From assembly GCA_030490835.1 (NCBI GenBank), contig CM059971.1, positions 1,806,545-1,870,544 of the forward strand: a stretch of DNA of 64,000 nt, written 5' to 3'. The DNA comes from Annona cherimola (lineage: Eukaryota; Streptophyta; Magnoliopsida; Magnoliales; Annonaceae). A model generated the notes under the pieces. The model saw only the letters and a program-made list of their open reading frames with translations. It was not told the origin of the DNA and did not search any database. A program made the position numbers and the translations under genes. Positions 46,731 to 59,819 of this stretch are shown piece by piece; within the stretch, counting starts at the first letter, position 1; every line of letters starts with the position of its first letter.

Positions 46731-47149
46731 AATAGTATTTTTTTTTTATCTACCATTATTTCTATTTTTGGGTTGGAGTCAAAAGAAGGGCCAGTGGCGG
46801 ATCCCGGACCTTTAACTAGTGAGGGCAAAGTTAATACTATCTTAAAATTTTTATATAGTTAAAAATAATTTTTATTGTACAACAAATCTGAAATATATTT
46901 TTTAAACACTATGGAATGTAATGACATTTGTATAGATGTCATTATCTTCAAACAGAATGCGTTTGGAATTTTGGAAGATCTTTATGTATACTTAGAGCCT
47001 AAAACTATTATGTGTATTTGGAATCAACAGTTAAATATATAGTTAGTGAAGATAAGATGCATAAATTGTTTGAATGAAAGATAGGAGGCGATAATTGGAG
47101 GGTGTTTCAATACATCCTCATATATTGAAATTTTAATGTATTAGGGCGC
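46731..47149. other. AT-rich intergenic DNA
   Basis: Contains 'gccagtggcggatcccggac' near 46790, which resembles the end of a common plant transposon, but no partner end is seen. No gene. Confidence 0.3.
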
Positions 47150-47275
47150 GATATTTTATTTTTTTGAAATTTTTTTATAAGATTATTAACCTAGGTGTAT
47201 TTAACTTATGTATTAAGTTTTATCGTTTTATAAAAACACTAATCATCAAACCTAACTTAACCCAATTGCACAGGA
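47150..47275. mobile_element. Half of a foldback element near IMB4 promoter
   Basis: 'attaacctaggtgtatttaa' and 'tgtattaagttttatcgttt' match the left arm of the foldback family. The right arm is reduced to 'cccaattgcacaggact'. Confidence 0.45.
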
Positions 47276-47289
47276 CTTATTCAAGTTGA

Positions 47290-47592
47290 AAACATTCACG
47301 GACTCTTTGACGTCCAAAGCAAGAAAATTTATTTTACAGATTCCCCCGGGCTGGGGGGAATTGTGATTTTAGAAAATAATTGGCCTGCGCGTGAAAGGCA
47401 ATAGAATATTCTTGGTTACTGGCTTCGTGGGTGGGAAAGAAAAAGAAAGCGACAAACCCACGGCAAGGCCCTCCTCTTTCCTCCGACTTACAGCGCAGCG
47501 CAGTGTAGGGTTTTGACGTTTTGGCTTCCCTCCTTCCAGCCTCCAGCACAGAATCTCCTCCGTCGAAACAAAGGGCAGAGAAGAAGAGGAAG
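47290..47592 (+). promoter_or_regulatory. Promoter/5' UTR of importin beta-4 gene
   Basis: Composition becomes GC-richer over the last 250 bases. A telo-box-like 'tagggtttt' lies at 47506-47514, about 80 bases before the start codon. Such motifs are common just upstream of plant housekeeping and growth-related genes. No convincing TATA box is seen. Confidence 0.45.
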
Positions 47593-50500
47593 ATGTCTCA
47601 GTCTCTGGAGCTGCTGCTGATACAGGTGATGATGTCTGACAATGACGCCAGGCGGCAAGCGGAAGACCAGATCAAACGTCTCTCCAAAGACCCTCAGGTA
47701 GTCCCCGCCCTCGTCCATCATCTCCGCACTGCCAAAAACCCGAGCGTACGCCAGCTTTCCGCCGTCCTTCTCCGCCGCAAGATCACCGGACACTGGGCCA
47801 AGCTCACTCCCCAACAGCGGGATTCCGTCAAGTCTGCGCTCGTCGACAGCATCACCGTCGAGCACAGGTGTCGCCCATTTCTTTCCGTCTCAATTTTGCT
47901 GCAGGGTAACAAAAAAAATGCAATCTTTTAGCTCATTGACTGTGGGTTTGTTTGTTCGGGGCAGTCCGCTTGTGAGGAAAGCGAGTGCAACTGTAGTGAG
48001 TATTGTTGCCAAGTATGCTGTTCCTGCTGGCGAATGGCCGGATTTGCTTCCTTTCCTCTTCCAATTCAGCCAAAGTCCTCAAGAAGATCATAGGGAAGTG
48101 AGTATTTTGTGTTTGACTAGTTTCTTAGTGTGTTTGTATATGCATGATACTGACAATTTATACATAAAAGTGACTATTTAACTTGTCTGGGTTCATCAAT
48201 TATACTTGTGTGTGGTACGCTTGAAGATCATCATCATTCGGCGTTCCTGCTACCCATCCATTTTGAGTTCCGTTTGGGATAACTAATGGAAAAAAGAAAC
48301 TAGAGCAGGATTTAACTTCTTAACTGATTTTATTTATTTATTTATTTATTTTTTTTTGGCAACCAAACTCTGCCCTTGCTTTGAAGTTCATTGTGTTCTC
48401 GTTCTGTCTGTGGCCTCCTTTTTGCATGTTGAAGTTTTGGTTGAATAATTAGTTCGTAAAACCATCGAGAGGCTTCCGTAATTTTCCAATTTTCCAGCTT
48501 TATTTGCTCGCACAAATATTGTATACTTGACTATTTCCTTTTGACCCCCTTTCTTCTAGGCTCTTTTACATCTTTCAATGAAATGTGTGCTTACAATTCT
48601 TTCGCATTTTGTCAGACAGCATTGATTCTTTTCAGCTCATTGACTGAAACAATTGGGAACACATTTCAACCATACTTTGCTGATCTACAATCTCTTTTAC
48701 TCAAATGCCTTCAAGATGAGACTAGCACCCGTGTCAGAGTTGCTGCTCTCAAGTAATCTCTCTCTATCTCTCTCCCAGTGCAATACTAGCTAGTACACTG
48801 AAAGTGAAAGAGGCATGCATCAGTGAAGAAGAAAACAGACCAGAAAAAAAAAAATGCAACAAGAGCTGCTTGTTTGGTTCTTTGTACTCTAATTAATCAT
48901 ATATTCAGTTGAGGATTTTAGTTTTTGTCTTTGTTGTCAGGGCTGTTGGGTCTTTTCTAGAGTTCACAAATGATGGAGCTGAAGTAGTACGTTTGCTCTT
49001 TCATCTCATAAATCTTGTTCTTTTCCATCTCTTTCTAGTTTCTTTTCATATGCTATTCCCAGGTACTGCACAACTAATTGTCTGGGATGTGGAACTTTCT
49101 AGAGTTCTTTCTGGAAACATGAACTTGGATTCTCAGACAATATGTATTTCATGCTAAAAAAAATATCGCTGCTGTGATGATTACAGTTTTGGTTCCTGAG
49201 GATTTCCTTTTTAGCATATTCTGGCTTGTCACATATTACTTAGTGTTGCAACTGTGTTTTCTTATCCACTGTGTCTTGGTTATTGACTTTTGAGTTGAAC
49301 TTTTTACCATCCTGGAGTTTTTGCATTGTAATTCCTTTGTAGGTAAAATTTCGTGAGTTCATTCCCAGCATTTTAAATGTATCAAGGCAATGCCTTGCCA
49401 ATGGTGAAGAAGATGTTGCTGCAATTGCTTTTGAAATATTTGATGAGCTGATTGAATCTCCAGCACCCCTTCTTGGAGAATCTGTGAGATCTATAGTACA
49501 GTTTTCTCTTGAAGTTTGCTCGAGTCAGAATTTGGAACTAAACACACGCCAGCAGGTTTCAAAAAATTACCTCTTGAACAGTCTCAACTATTTTTCTATT
49601 TTTTTCCCTCATAAATGTTGGGGATTTCATGTCAACTGTTTGGCTTCACTCTAATTTTTCTGGCTTATTTCATCAGGCTATTCAGATAATTTCATGGCTT
49701 GCGAAATATAAGTCCAGTTCTCTAAAAAAGCACAAGCTAATCATACCAATCCTACAAGTGATGTGCCCTTTACTTGCAGAAGCCCATGAAGATGAAGACG
49801 AAGATCTAGCAGCTGATCGAGCTGGTGCAGAAGTTATTGATACAATGGCTGTAAATCTGTCTAAGCATGTTTTCCCACCAGTATTTGAATTTGCATCCAT
49901 GAGCATCCATAGTATAAACCCAAAATATCGGGAAGCTGCAGTGACAGCCTTGGGTGTAATTTCTGAGGGCTGCTTTGAAATGATGAAGGGAAAATTGGAG
50001 CCTATTCTCCATATGGTCTTAGGAGCAATGAAAGATCAGGAGGAAATGGTGAGAGGTGCTGCATCATTTGCATTGGGTCAATTTGCTGAACATTTGCAGC
50101 CTGAGATTATATCTCACTATGAAGGTGTTCTTCCCTGCATTTTAAATGCTCTTGAAGATGCATCTGAAGAAGTGAAGGTAAATTCTTGATAAATGAAGTT
50201 GCCTCTGGATTTTTTTAGTTCTCCGTTCAGGGATTAAACACTGTTACTGTCTTGCAGGAGAAGTCATATTATGCGTTGGCAGCATTTTGTGAGGACATGG
50301 GCGAAGAAATCCTTCCCTACCTTGATCCCCTCATGGCTAGATTGCTTTCAGCTCTTCAAAACAGCCCTCGTAATCTGCAGGAGACATGCATGGTACGTTT
50401 TGGTTACTTTGTCTCTTAATTCTGTTACACTTTGATGTTGATTTAAGATTGTGGTTACTATTTCTAATTATTTAATGTTACACAGTCTGCAATTGGTTCA

Positions 50501-53500
50501 GTAGCCGCTGCTGCAGAGCAGGCCTTTATTCCATATGCAGAGAAAGTTTTGGAATTGATGAAAATCTTCATGGTGCTTACCAATGACGAGGACCTCCGTT
50601 CACGAGCAAGAGCTACTGAGTTGGTTGGAATAGTGTCAATGGCTGTTGGACGGATAAAGATGGAGCCCATATTATCTCCATTCGTTGAAGCTGCAATAAA
50701 TGTAATTTTTCTTAATGGCTTTAATTTTACATGGACAGTATCTTCAAAGTGACCACTTTGGACAATAACTAATTTATATGATCCCCTCAGGGTTTTTCTT
50801 TGGACTTCAGTGAGCTCCGTGAATATACACATGGGTTCTTCAGCAATGTCGCTGAAATTATGGATGATGGTTTTGTACAAGTAAGCATCTGTTAGATTTA
50901 CTATGAACTATGTTTGTTATTTCTCGGGGAGTGATTCCCCATGAATGTTTGTATGGAATGGTCTATACAAATGGTTGTTTTTTAAATTTTTTTTTACCAT
51001 CTAGACCATGCAAAGTATAAATTTAATATGTGTATTTTTATGACGCCAAAAATCACTTTAATTGGAAACTTATATATTAAAAATATTTAATATCATTTGA
51101 AGGTGAATATGAAACTGTTAAAATGAGAAAATAAATAAGTAATACGTAAAAGTTCTCAAAATGTTTGATTTTTGGCATTGTAACTAAATATGTTTGGATG
51201 AATACTATAAATGGTTTAGATATTTCGAAAAAATCATGTGGGGAATTAAAAAAAGAGACAACATTTGTGCAAACAATTCCATTCAAACATATCTACAACA
51301 TCACTCTTGTTTCTTCTAGTCATATGAAATGCAACAATGGGATAGTCACCTCCTTGCTAATGCTGTTTTGGTACACAGTACCTCCCTCATGTTGTTCCAC
51401 TAGCATTTTCTTCATGCAATCTAGATGATGGCTCTGCAATAGACATAGATGAGTTTGATGGGGATGACAATATCAATGGCTTGGGAGGTGTGTCATCAGA
51501 TGATGAGGCCCACGATGAACCTAGAGTCCGTAATATTAGCATACGAACAGGTGTCTTGGATGAGAAAGCTGCAGCAACACAAGCTATTGGCCTGTTTGCT
51601 CTCCATACGAAGAGTTCTTATGCTCCGTATCCTTCTCCTCCTTATTCTTCTTTTGTGTTTTTTGTTTGTCTGTTTTTTTTTCACGCCAATTTTTATACAT
51701 GCTTGATTTGTTTCTTTAATTGTTTAAGATACTTGGAAGAGTCATTAAGGATTTTAGTGAGACATGCTGGGTACTTCCATGAAGATGTTCGGCTTCAGGC
51801 TATTATTGCTTTGAAACGTGAGTAACAAACATTTATGTTATTCTCCAATAGTTTGTTGTTTTTATTCCTCTGTTCGTAATTTTTGAGTTGTCTTCCCCAT
51901 TTAAGATCAAATATGCAACTCTGATTAGATTAAACAAACTCATGAGTTTGTTTATATACTCTAGTTTTGTTTGTTAAACTTATAGCACATGTTCTGAGAA
52001 GTGTCATTATTGTTTTAATTGCAAACTTCGTGTTAGTCTTGGTTTGGTTAGTATTGGTATTAGCTTATAATGATCTAAGGAAGCATTTCTTATGGCCCTT
52101 TTGTGTAGTTTGAAAGTGAAGTTCTTATGCAGAAATGAATTCAGCATGAAAGAACAAGTAGTGAATAACAAAAAATAAATAAGCTTCTGACAGAAAAAAT
52201 AGGGTTAGTAATGGAATATAAAGATCGTAATGCGGAGAAGTAAGGTTGTTGGTGTAGGTAAATGTTTTGAATAATGAGCAGAGAAGGAAACTTTCTGTTC
52301 CCTTATTTCAATGATCCAAATGACCGAATGTACCCTTTAAAAGTAGTTGAACAAAGTGTGTTTTTTCTTCAATGTTACCATAATCTACAGATGCTAGTTC
52401 ATGTACCCATTTCTGTTAATTTTTTTTCAAACTTTTTTCAGGAAACTGTTAATCTAAGTGTATTTAACGTGTGTATCAATTTTTACTATTTTTGGAGATT
52501 TTTAGTTTTCTTTTTTTTTTTTTAAAATGGTGTACGCACCTGGGAGCATTGAGGCTCAATGCTCCCAGGAGCATACAGCCAGTGTCCATAATCTACATGG
52601 GCATATCTTGTACTGTTGCATGGGAACCAAAGTCTTCAATTGAGGATGTGAACCATATTTCTGCTTGTCATATTAATACAAAATTGTGTTCCCAGGAAAC
52701 CATGGTATTCTGAAACAGGGAGGAAATTAAAAAGAATTGAAGGAGATAATGTGGCTTGATACTGAGGGTATTTGTGGGACAACAAAGTTGGTTGTTTCTT
52801 GTCTTTTGCAATTAGTGTGGGCAGATGAAGCCTGTTTGCATTGGTTGCCTTTGCATATTTGTTTTCTGAAATTGTTCTTCAAAATGTTTTGGGGTACTGC
52901 TGCTCTATTCATTTTGTTTGAGTTTCATGTGAGCAGGTCATGGTAGCATTCCTTACACTCTTTCCCTTACATTCTGGTCAACCCTTTATTTATTTTATTT
53001 TCCAATTCCTCTCTCTGCTTATTATTCAACCTCTTCCCTTGTACGCCCTATTTTCTGTGTTTAATTTTCCTCAAGCATAACTTCAGTTTGTTCTTTCTCT
53101 GTTTGCATTTTGCTGGCATGGAAGTGCACAAGCGCCTTTCTGGGATGACCAACTTTAGTAGATTGAGTAGTGATTTAATTCATAGTCATTTCTGTTGTTG
53201 GTGATCATCCTTGCACTGTGTTATCATCTTTATCAAGGATGCATTATCATGCTTGCTTTTGCAGCTCATTTGCATTCTTTGATTCCATTATTATTGATTG
53301 CTATCTATTTGTGAGCGTAGGTTTGGGTTGAATCAACATCGGCTATTTTTTATTTTATTTTATTTTATTTTATTTTTATTAAATAAAAACTTTCCTTCCA
53401 GTTTCTATTCTCTTTGTTCATTCTCTTATGTACCTTGCCTTGAATTCTTCTGTTCATTGCAGACATTTTGACAGCAGCATGGGCAGTACCCTCGGGTCTC

Positions 53501-55836
53501 AATGTGAGATTGTCTTCTACATTATTTATTTTGGAAATTTTGCAGTATTAGAACCCATGAACTTCTTTTCAGGCTTGTCATAGTTTAATTTTTAAAAATT
53601 AGTGTCACTATGCCATGTTATTATTTGGGTGTCCGTTTGGTGTTGGTGCAACAAATTATTCGTCCGATTTAAGAGCTTCAGACTAAGAATAATTCACACA
53701 GGCAACAGCATATGCGTTTTGCAGGATTTTTTTCCCCCTTGTCTGGCAACACTACCTTGCGAGGTTAGAATCCCATTTGCCCTTTGACGAGCAAGAACAG
53801 TTGCCCTTGAATACTTCATGGTCGGTGTCATGGTCATTGCTGACTGTTGAGACCATATGTCCCTGCTTGACTCTTATGATTGTTTCTTGAGTGTCTGTTC
53901 AGGAAGTTGCCCCTTGCTTCCACTTTTGCTATCTTTTAAATTTTTCTTACGAAATTAGAGAAAGGAAGCTGCATAAATTATCTTTAGTCTGTTGTTTGTG
54001 TCTTCAAAATCACCCAAAGGCATTATTGTGGTCTTCCGGATACCTTATTATTTGTTGATTTCCTTACCTGTTTTTCGTGCAGGATGAGGTGACAGCTAAA
54101 AAGAAGGAAGTTCTTGGTAATTTCTGCTCAAATATTTCTCAGATAGTAATGCATGCATTGTCGTCCTTGTTTCTAGTCAATGTTGGGCTAATCAAATTTT
54201 GTTTCGTGTGAAGGTACTGTGATGAGTATCTATATCAAGGCGTTGACAGATGATGATGATAAAGAAGTTGTTGCTCAAGCTTGCATGAGTGCAGCAGAAA
54301 TTGTCAAAGATTGTGGATACATGGCCATTGATTCATGTGAGGGTTGCTTGCACATCATTGTTCTGTGCAGTTTGTTTTGTGACCACTAAGATTGAGTGTA
54401 TCTTTATATTCACTGAATTTCAGATATTCCCCAGCTTGTTGATGCAACTCTGATATTGTTGCGTGAGGAATCTTGTTGTCAGCAAGTGGAATCTGACAGT
54501 GAGGAGGATGATGCAGAACATGATGAAGTACTGATGGATGCAGTCTCTGACCTTCTACCTGCTTTTGCAAAGGCTATGGGTTCTAATTTTGAGCCCATCT
54601 TTGCTAAGTTTTTTGAACCCTTGATGAAGTTTGCGGTGGGTTTTCTGTTTAGGTCTGGAAGATGCATTGCTGTGTTTCTCCTTTCGGACTCCTTGCATTC
54701 TGATTGGTTATTATTGCTTTTCCTATGTTGTTTTTTTGGGCGTGCAGAGAGCTTCACGCCCTCCACAAGATCGGACCATGGTGGTTGCTTGTCTTGCCGA
54801 AGTTGCCCAAGAGATGGGTGCTCCTATTGCAAGCTATGTTGATGTATGAAACCCTGATTCATTTCCTTATTGGTTGTTCATTTTGCTAAACTTGACATTT
54901 TTGTTTCTGAGAGTCACAAAACTTTTCAGAACGTGATGCCCTTGGTATTGAAAGAATTGGCATCTTCAGACTCAACAAATAGGAGAAATGCAGCATTTTG
55001 TGTTGGTGAGTTGTGCAGAAATGGAGGAGCAACGACCAACAAGTATCCGTTCTACAAAAATTAAGGCTTCTTCATGTTCTCCTTCTATCAGATCCTAATA
55101 ATGGTGGAATCTGCTGACTCCATCTCTATAGTAGTATTATTTGTTGTCAGCTTTGTTTCCTTATATCTAGATCAGATATTACAATGACGTACTTCGTTGG
55201 CTTTATCCGTTATTTGGAGAATCTGAGCCAGATGATGCTGTGAGAGATAATGCAGCTGGTGCGGTTGCAAGGATGATAATGGTGAATCCTCAATCTGTTC
55301 CGCTAAATCAGGTAAATAATTTTGATGTCCTTGCTACTTGCTCTGAATGAGAGATGGTTGTTTTGGCAGCTGCCAGCCGTCTAAGGTATGTACTAGTGTA
55401 ATCTTCTTTGACTGACACACAGCAAAGTTTTCCTTACGTTGTCACCTTTCAACAGGTGCTGCCTGTGTTTCTGAAAGTTTTACCCCTGAAAGAGGATCAT
55501 GAAGAGTCCATGGCTGTCTACAGCTGCATTTGTAATTTGGTATTATCATCCAATCCTCAGGTAGGGATTTGTTGCACATTTCTACCAGTTTTCATCTTGT
55601 TTAAGAACCATATTAATCACTTTTACATCAAACAGATTCTACCTCTGGTTCCAGAGCTTGTCCACATTTTTGCACAAGTCGCATTGTCTCCAGCTGAGTC
55701 TCCTGAAGTTAAATGTAGAGTAGGCATGGCCTTCTCCCATTTGGTTTCCCTCTATGGCCATCAAATGCAGCCTATTCTTAGTGGACTGAACCCGGTCCAT
55801 GCCAATGCTTTGGCTTCTCTTGTTGGTAAAAGCTAA
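47593..55836 (+). CDS. IMB4: Importin beta-4 / IPO4-like nuclear import receptor
   Basis: Karyopherin-beta that binds Ran-GTP and carries cargo (histones and ribosomal proteins for IPO4 homologs) through nuclear pores. Exons: 47593-47867, 47965-48097, 48616-48752, 48941-48986, 49343-49555, 49677-50177, 50258-50392, 50486-50701, 50791-50880, 51379-51626, 51729-51817, 53463-53503, 54083-54116, 54214-54336, 54424-54635, 54748-54843, 54930-55042, 55176-55311, 55456-55560, 55636-55836. All introns are GT-AG, and the joined frame is open for 1047 aa, the usual length for the family. Residues ~23-90 are the importin-beta N-terminal domain (AEDQIKRLSKDPQVVPALVH, VRQLSAVLLRRKITGHW). The rest is HEAT repeats, with acidic loops at ~304-312, ~598-630 and 783-795. 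Start chosen at MSQSLELLLIQ, the conserved N-terminus. Intron 11 (1.6 kb) holds a foldback remnant. No sign of decay. Confidence 0.95.
51818..53462 (+). other. Large intron 11 of importin beta-4
   Basis: 1645 bases, GTGAGT to TTGCAG. Mostly T-rich intron sequence, with a foldback remnant at 52440-52590 and a (TTTTA)n run near 53345-53385. The 60-85 codon frames inside it have no family resemblance. Confidence 0.85.
52440..52590. mobile_element. Foldback remnant with perfect 15-bp palindrome
   Basis: 'ctgttaatctaagtgtattt' and 'gtgtgtatcaatttttacta' are the left arm of the foldback family. The end carries a perfect hairpin at 52539-52569: 15-bp arms (CCTGGGAGCATTGAG) around one base. Confidence 0.6.
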
Positions 55837-56280
55837 TGCCTTGAGTGGAGTCATACAAGTAGTCCAATACTCAATGGATTGGTGGTGAGACATGAATGAA
55901 GACGTACTTTCAGAAAGGAAGACCCTGAAACAAGATTGTCAGCGTGAGGTATGCTTATGATTTTCACATCTTGTGCATGATTACTCAGCCATTTTTTCTT
56001 GTGACCCACTTCTGTTGGTGGATTATCTCAGGTCTTGCTTCCCGTCTCATTCTGCTTGTTTGGAGAGTTGTGCGTTTTGAAGTCATCAAAATTTTTTTTC
56101 CATATATTTGTATTTATTTTTTCTTCTTTCAATCATTTATTGTAAAATTCTCACTGTTGATTTTTTGTTTTTTGTTTTTTAAAATCTTCAATTTTGCATT
56201 GGTCAAGGTGAAACAAGAGGTATGATTTGTTTGTGTGAGAAATTATGAAAATATACCATTCCTTCGCCCTAAGAAATAAA
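55837..56280 (+). promoter_or_regulatory. 3' UTR and polyadenylation region of IMB4
   Basis: Non-coding after TAA, with a possible spliced UTR (donor 'gag|gtatgc' near 55948, acceptor 'ggtcaag' near 56208) and an AATAAA at 56275-56280. The end of the transcript is not proven. Confidence 0.4.
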
Positions 56281-58885
56281 ATGGTTCGTTCCCGACTTGC
56301 ATCACAAGGTGTGTTTGTACCCATTTGTATTTATGTGGGAGAATTTTGTTTTCTGTGGGAATTTTGTGGGTAAAATGAAATAAAAGTAGTGAATCTTTAA
56401 GTCGACACCATCGAAGCACTCTTCAATGCCGCCAACTCATGCTCAAGTGGAGGGGTGCACTCTGTATAGTTGTTTCCATGTCTTGCAAGCTCTCGAGGCT
56501 TCCAATCTAGTCATCGGCTCTCAATTCAAATTTTCAATTGAAGCCTCGAATAGCTTGGAAATGTCTTGTATAGGTTTAGACGTGATTGCTTTTTAAAAGC
56601 AAGAGACTGAGGTGGACATTGATGAATACTCACATAAAAGAGATGAATATGGAGACATGAATGAGCTGGGCAGTCTGAAAAAAAGAGAAGCAAACTATAA
56701 AGTGATCTGGCAAATTGATATATGATGAATTAAGGTATTTTATGGTTTCATTTGTTTCAATGGAATTTTTATAATGAATACAACGTACTAATTTTACAAT
56801 AGATTTTATAAGAAGATTAATTACTAACGAAATTTATAACATTCCTAAATCTTTTATTGTATGGAACTTAATAAAGAAAAATATAAATATCGGTTCCAGT
56901 AAAAATGCTATTTTATATCGTATTAAATTCCATGCTTGCATTTTCAATTTCTTCTCATGTCTTAACAAATTCCATACTTTCTCTACAATTCGAATAATGA
57001 ACAAGTCACAATATTACAATATATAACTTCTAAATGCAATGGACAGAGTAAATAACAACTAGCCAAGTTATATAGAATTGGAGCCTTAATTAAAATAATA
57101 TTACCAATGTAAATGCCATAAACCTTATATTCTCTTTACCTGCAAGCATAAAAGATCCAAAATGAATGCATTAAGCACCGTGAGAAAGTTGATTTTGCCA
57201 GCCCTTGTTATCAACCCAAAAATATTTATTAGCAAGAGATAAATAAAGAAAAAATTTCTTCCTAGTGATGATACTTCTACAAATAAGGAAAATTTTTCTT
57301 ACGGTAATGCTTTCACATGTTGGGAAAATTTTCTTTACTCGTGATAATACTTTTACAATCAAAACAAAATTTAGTTGCCTAAATAGAAATATTATGAACC
57401 ACAAACAACTAATTTTTTTTTTAGCGGTTGCCAAGGTACTGAATATTGGTAATCAACCTTTTTTTTAGCAAAATCAAAATTTAACTTATTGCAAGAAAAT
57501 TTTTGTCACCAAACGCAAATTTTTGTAATGGAATTAAGGAGGTTTAAGAAATAATTTACTATATGATTATCTATTTATTCAAAGTTTTCTCTTATGCTAT
57601 TTGGGATGCGACACAAGAAAATACTATCAAAAAATTTTTTTTTTTCTTATATAAGAAAAGATGTACTCTGGGTTTAAGAAGAAAGGCACGCGTGATGGTG
57701 CTAAGAAAAAATAACAGCTGAAAAAAGCTATCGAGTTAAAGATTGTTACAAAACATGGAGGAAACATATACGAAGAATGTTATCATGTGAAATTAATTTA
57801 TAAGTAGGCCGGAATAGGTGAGAAAGCGTGGATAGCAAACGTGTTTTTTTAACATCAATTTTACAAGTTACACATATTTTGTCAACAATGGAATAAACAT
57901 TTGCTTAATAACATTTATGGAAGTTGATGTTTTAAATTTAATTAGATTATTAGAGTTAGAACCGTTTATTGAAGATGTAGACTTGTATGTAAAATAATTT
58001 ATTATTTTATCTTTTTCTTATTCAACCCGTTAACAACTTATTTTATAAACCCACAACTCGATTTATTTATTTTAAATGTATTAGGGTTAGGGTTAAAATT
58101 TTTATGAATGAGTTATGAATGTGTTAGGACTAAAATTTTATAAATGGATTAGAATTAGAATTAGCCTATAATAAATGGGTCAGAATTAGAATTAGAATTA
58201 GACTTGCTGGTCAGATCCAGTTACACCCGTAGCCTTCTTACCAGTTAAATCCGCCATTCTAATTGCTAGGTAGATAAGTGGACATTGACTTCACCCGTAG
58301 CCTCCTTGTCTTAAGCTTCCTTTGATAATGCGATTATTTTGTCCATTTCAAGGCAGATAGCTGTAGGTTGATACTCCAGATGTGAGGAAAGAATTTCTCA
58401 CTACTCAGGAATGCTCCTGATGTATAATAAGATGTGGGATAGTAAAATGTTTTAAGAACAGGTAACATTGATATATATGGGGGAATGATTGAAAATGTCT
58501 TTTAGATTTGATGGGAATGATGCTTTGATTATGTGAATAACAGGACGATATGGTGTTGATAAGAGTTGAAATGATGCATTTTAGTGATACTGAGGACTGT
58601 CGACTTTTCCGATTAGAACATTGACGACCTTCTTTGGGTAAAGTTTTATCAGCGCAATGTGTTAAAATCCACTATGCATTTGGAAAAACATGTTGCTGCG
58701 GCTGCTTTGGTGCCGCTGGCTACCTGTACAAAAAATGCATCCTCATCCCCTATCATGAACTGTAATTCTTGGACAGACTGCAAATACCAATGGGGCCAAT
58801 GTTGTTTTGCATTCTATTTATTGTCTTAACATAATTTATTTAATTAAGAAACCAAGTTTTATCCAATTAAAATAGCCGGCTGGTC
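56281..58885. other. Intergenic DNA, no gene
   Basis: Moderately complex near 56400-56600, otherwise AT-rich. Two TTAGGG units and a (TTAGAA)n run occur at 58080-58200, too short to be telomeric. The 57171-57468 frames overlap on opposite strands and are not convincing. Confidence 0.4.
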
Positions 58886-58889
58886 ATTT

Positions 58890-59180
58890 ATGCGTCTAGC
58901 CCAAAAATATATTTTTTATTTTTTCATAGGCAAGTAAATCTAAATGTATTAAATCTATAAACCGAGTTTTACCATTTTTCGATACTTTTAAGTATTTTTT
59001 TGGATTTTTAAACACAACGACATTTTCATAATTTTTAGGTCTCAGAAAATTCCAGAAATGCCACTATGTTTAAAAATACAAAAAATACGTAAAAGCATCC
59101 AAAAATAGAAAAACTTGGTTTATAGATTTAATACAACTTGCCCATTAAAAAAAAAAAAATACGTTTTTGGACTTACCCAA
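58890..59180. mobile_element. Foldback element (distant member)
   Basis: The arms pair: 'aaatctataaaccgagtttt' with 'aaaacttggtttatagattt', and 'gcccaaaaatatatttttta' with 'aaaatacgtttttggactta'. The centre lies near 59030. About 290 bp, non-coding. Confidence 0.65.
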
Positions 59181-59439
59181 AAGATGAGGGCTCGTTAAAA
59201 TATGTGCATAAACTATACTTTTTGAAAAATATATATTTATATGTAAATTATGAAAAATACTTAGATATATTTACACAGTATTAGATATTTAGATTGCAAT
59301 AGTTCTTTATATAATTATTTATTGACGTAATAGCAATACTTTAGATGATTTAGGTATTAAAACTATAACTTTAAAATTAATATTTAAAATCGAACTATTT
59401 TATCATGTTAATTTGTTAATTTTATCGATGGCATCTTGC
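59181..59439. other. AT-rich spacer
   Basis: No feature seen. Confidence 0.4.
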
Positions 59440-59815
59440 TGGCCTTTCCTTTACACCCTTCTCTTTATGCGAAAGTATGTTTCAACGGTCTCACATACCG
59501 TTAGAACATGGCGCTTTAAAATACTACTTTCCAGGAAGAAGGGGTTTTTCCACCCATCACCCACTAATAGCACCTACAATAAAGGAATTTTAAAAACGGC
59601 AGCTAATCCTTATAAAAGGAAGAATAGTCCCTCGAGAGGGGGGCTCCACTTGGATTTCATCCTAAGGATTTCTACTAGAATTGCTCTCCTCTCAAACTCT
59701 CGACAATTCTCAATCTTCATAATTCTACTCGTAAATTTACAATCGTGTGAGGATCCATTTTCATCTTCTACAAATATATCAAATCTTGTACAAATGAAAT
59801 TTTATTGTAGTATAT
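59440..59815 (+). other. Promoter-like orphan segment, possible LTR remnant
   Basis: GC-richer than its flanks, with 'ccttataaaaggaag' near 59608 followed by a C/T-rich leader. The arrangement recalls the U3/R of an LTR or a viral-type promoter, but no TG...CA ends or target duplication were found. The 169-codon frame at 59413-59922 runs through it and into a foldback arm, and shows no recognised domain. Confidence 0.3.
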
Positions 59816-59819
59816 ATCT

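Noticed and set aside
46785..46870. Transposon end suggested by 'cagtggcggatcccgg'
   Set aside because: Only one end is present. No inverted partner or target duplication was found within 1 kb.
47334..47912. Minus-strand frames overlapping the 5' end of importin beta-4
   Set aside because: They are shadows of a conserved plus-strand exon whose family identity is certain.
58080..58200. TTAGGG repeats as an interstitial telomere
   Set aside because: Only two units occur, in a TTAGAA-rich context, and plant telomeres use TTTAGGG.
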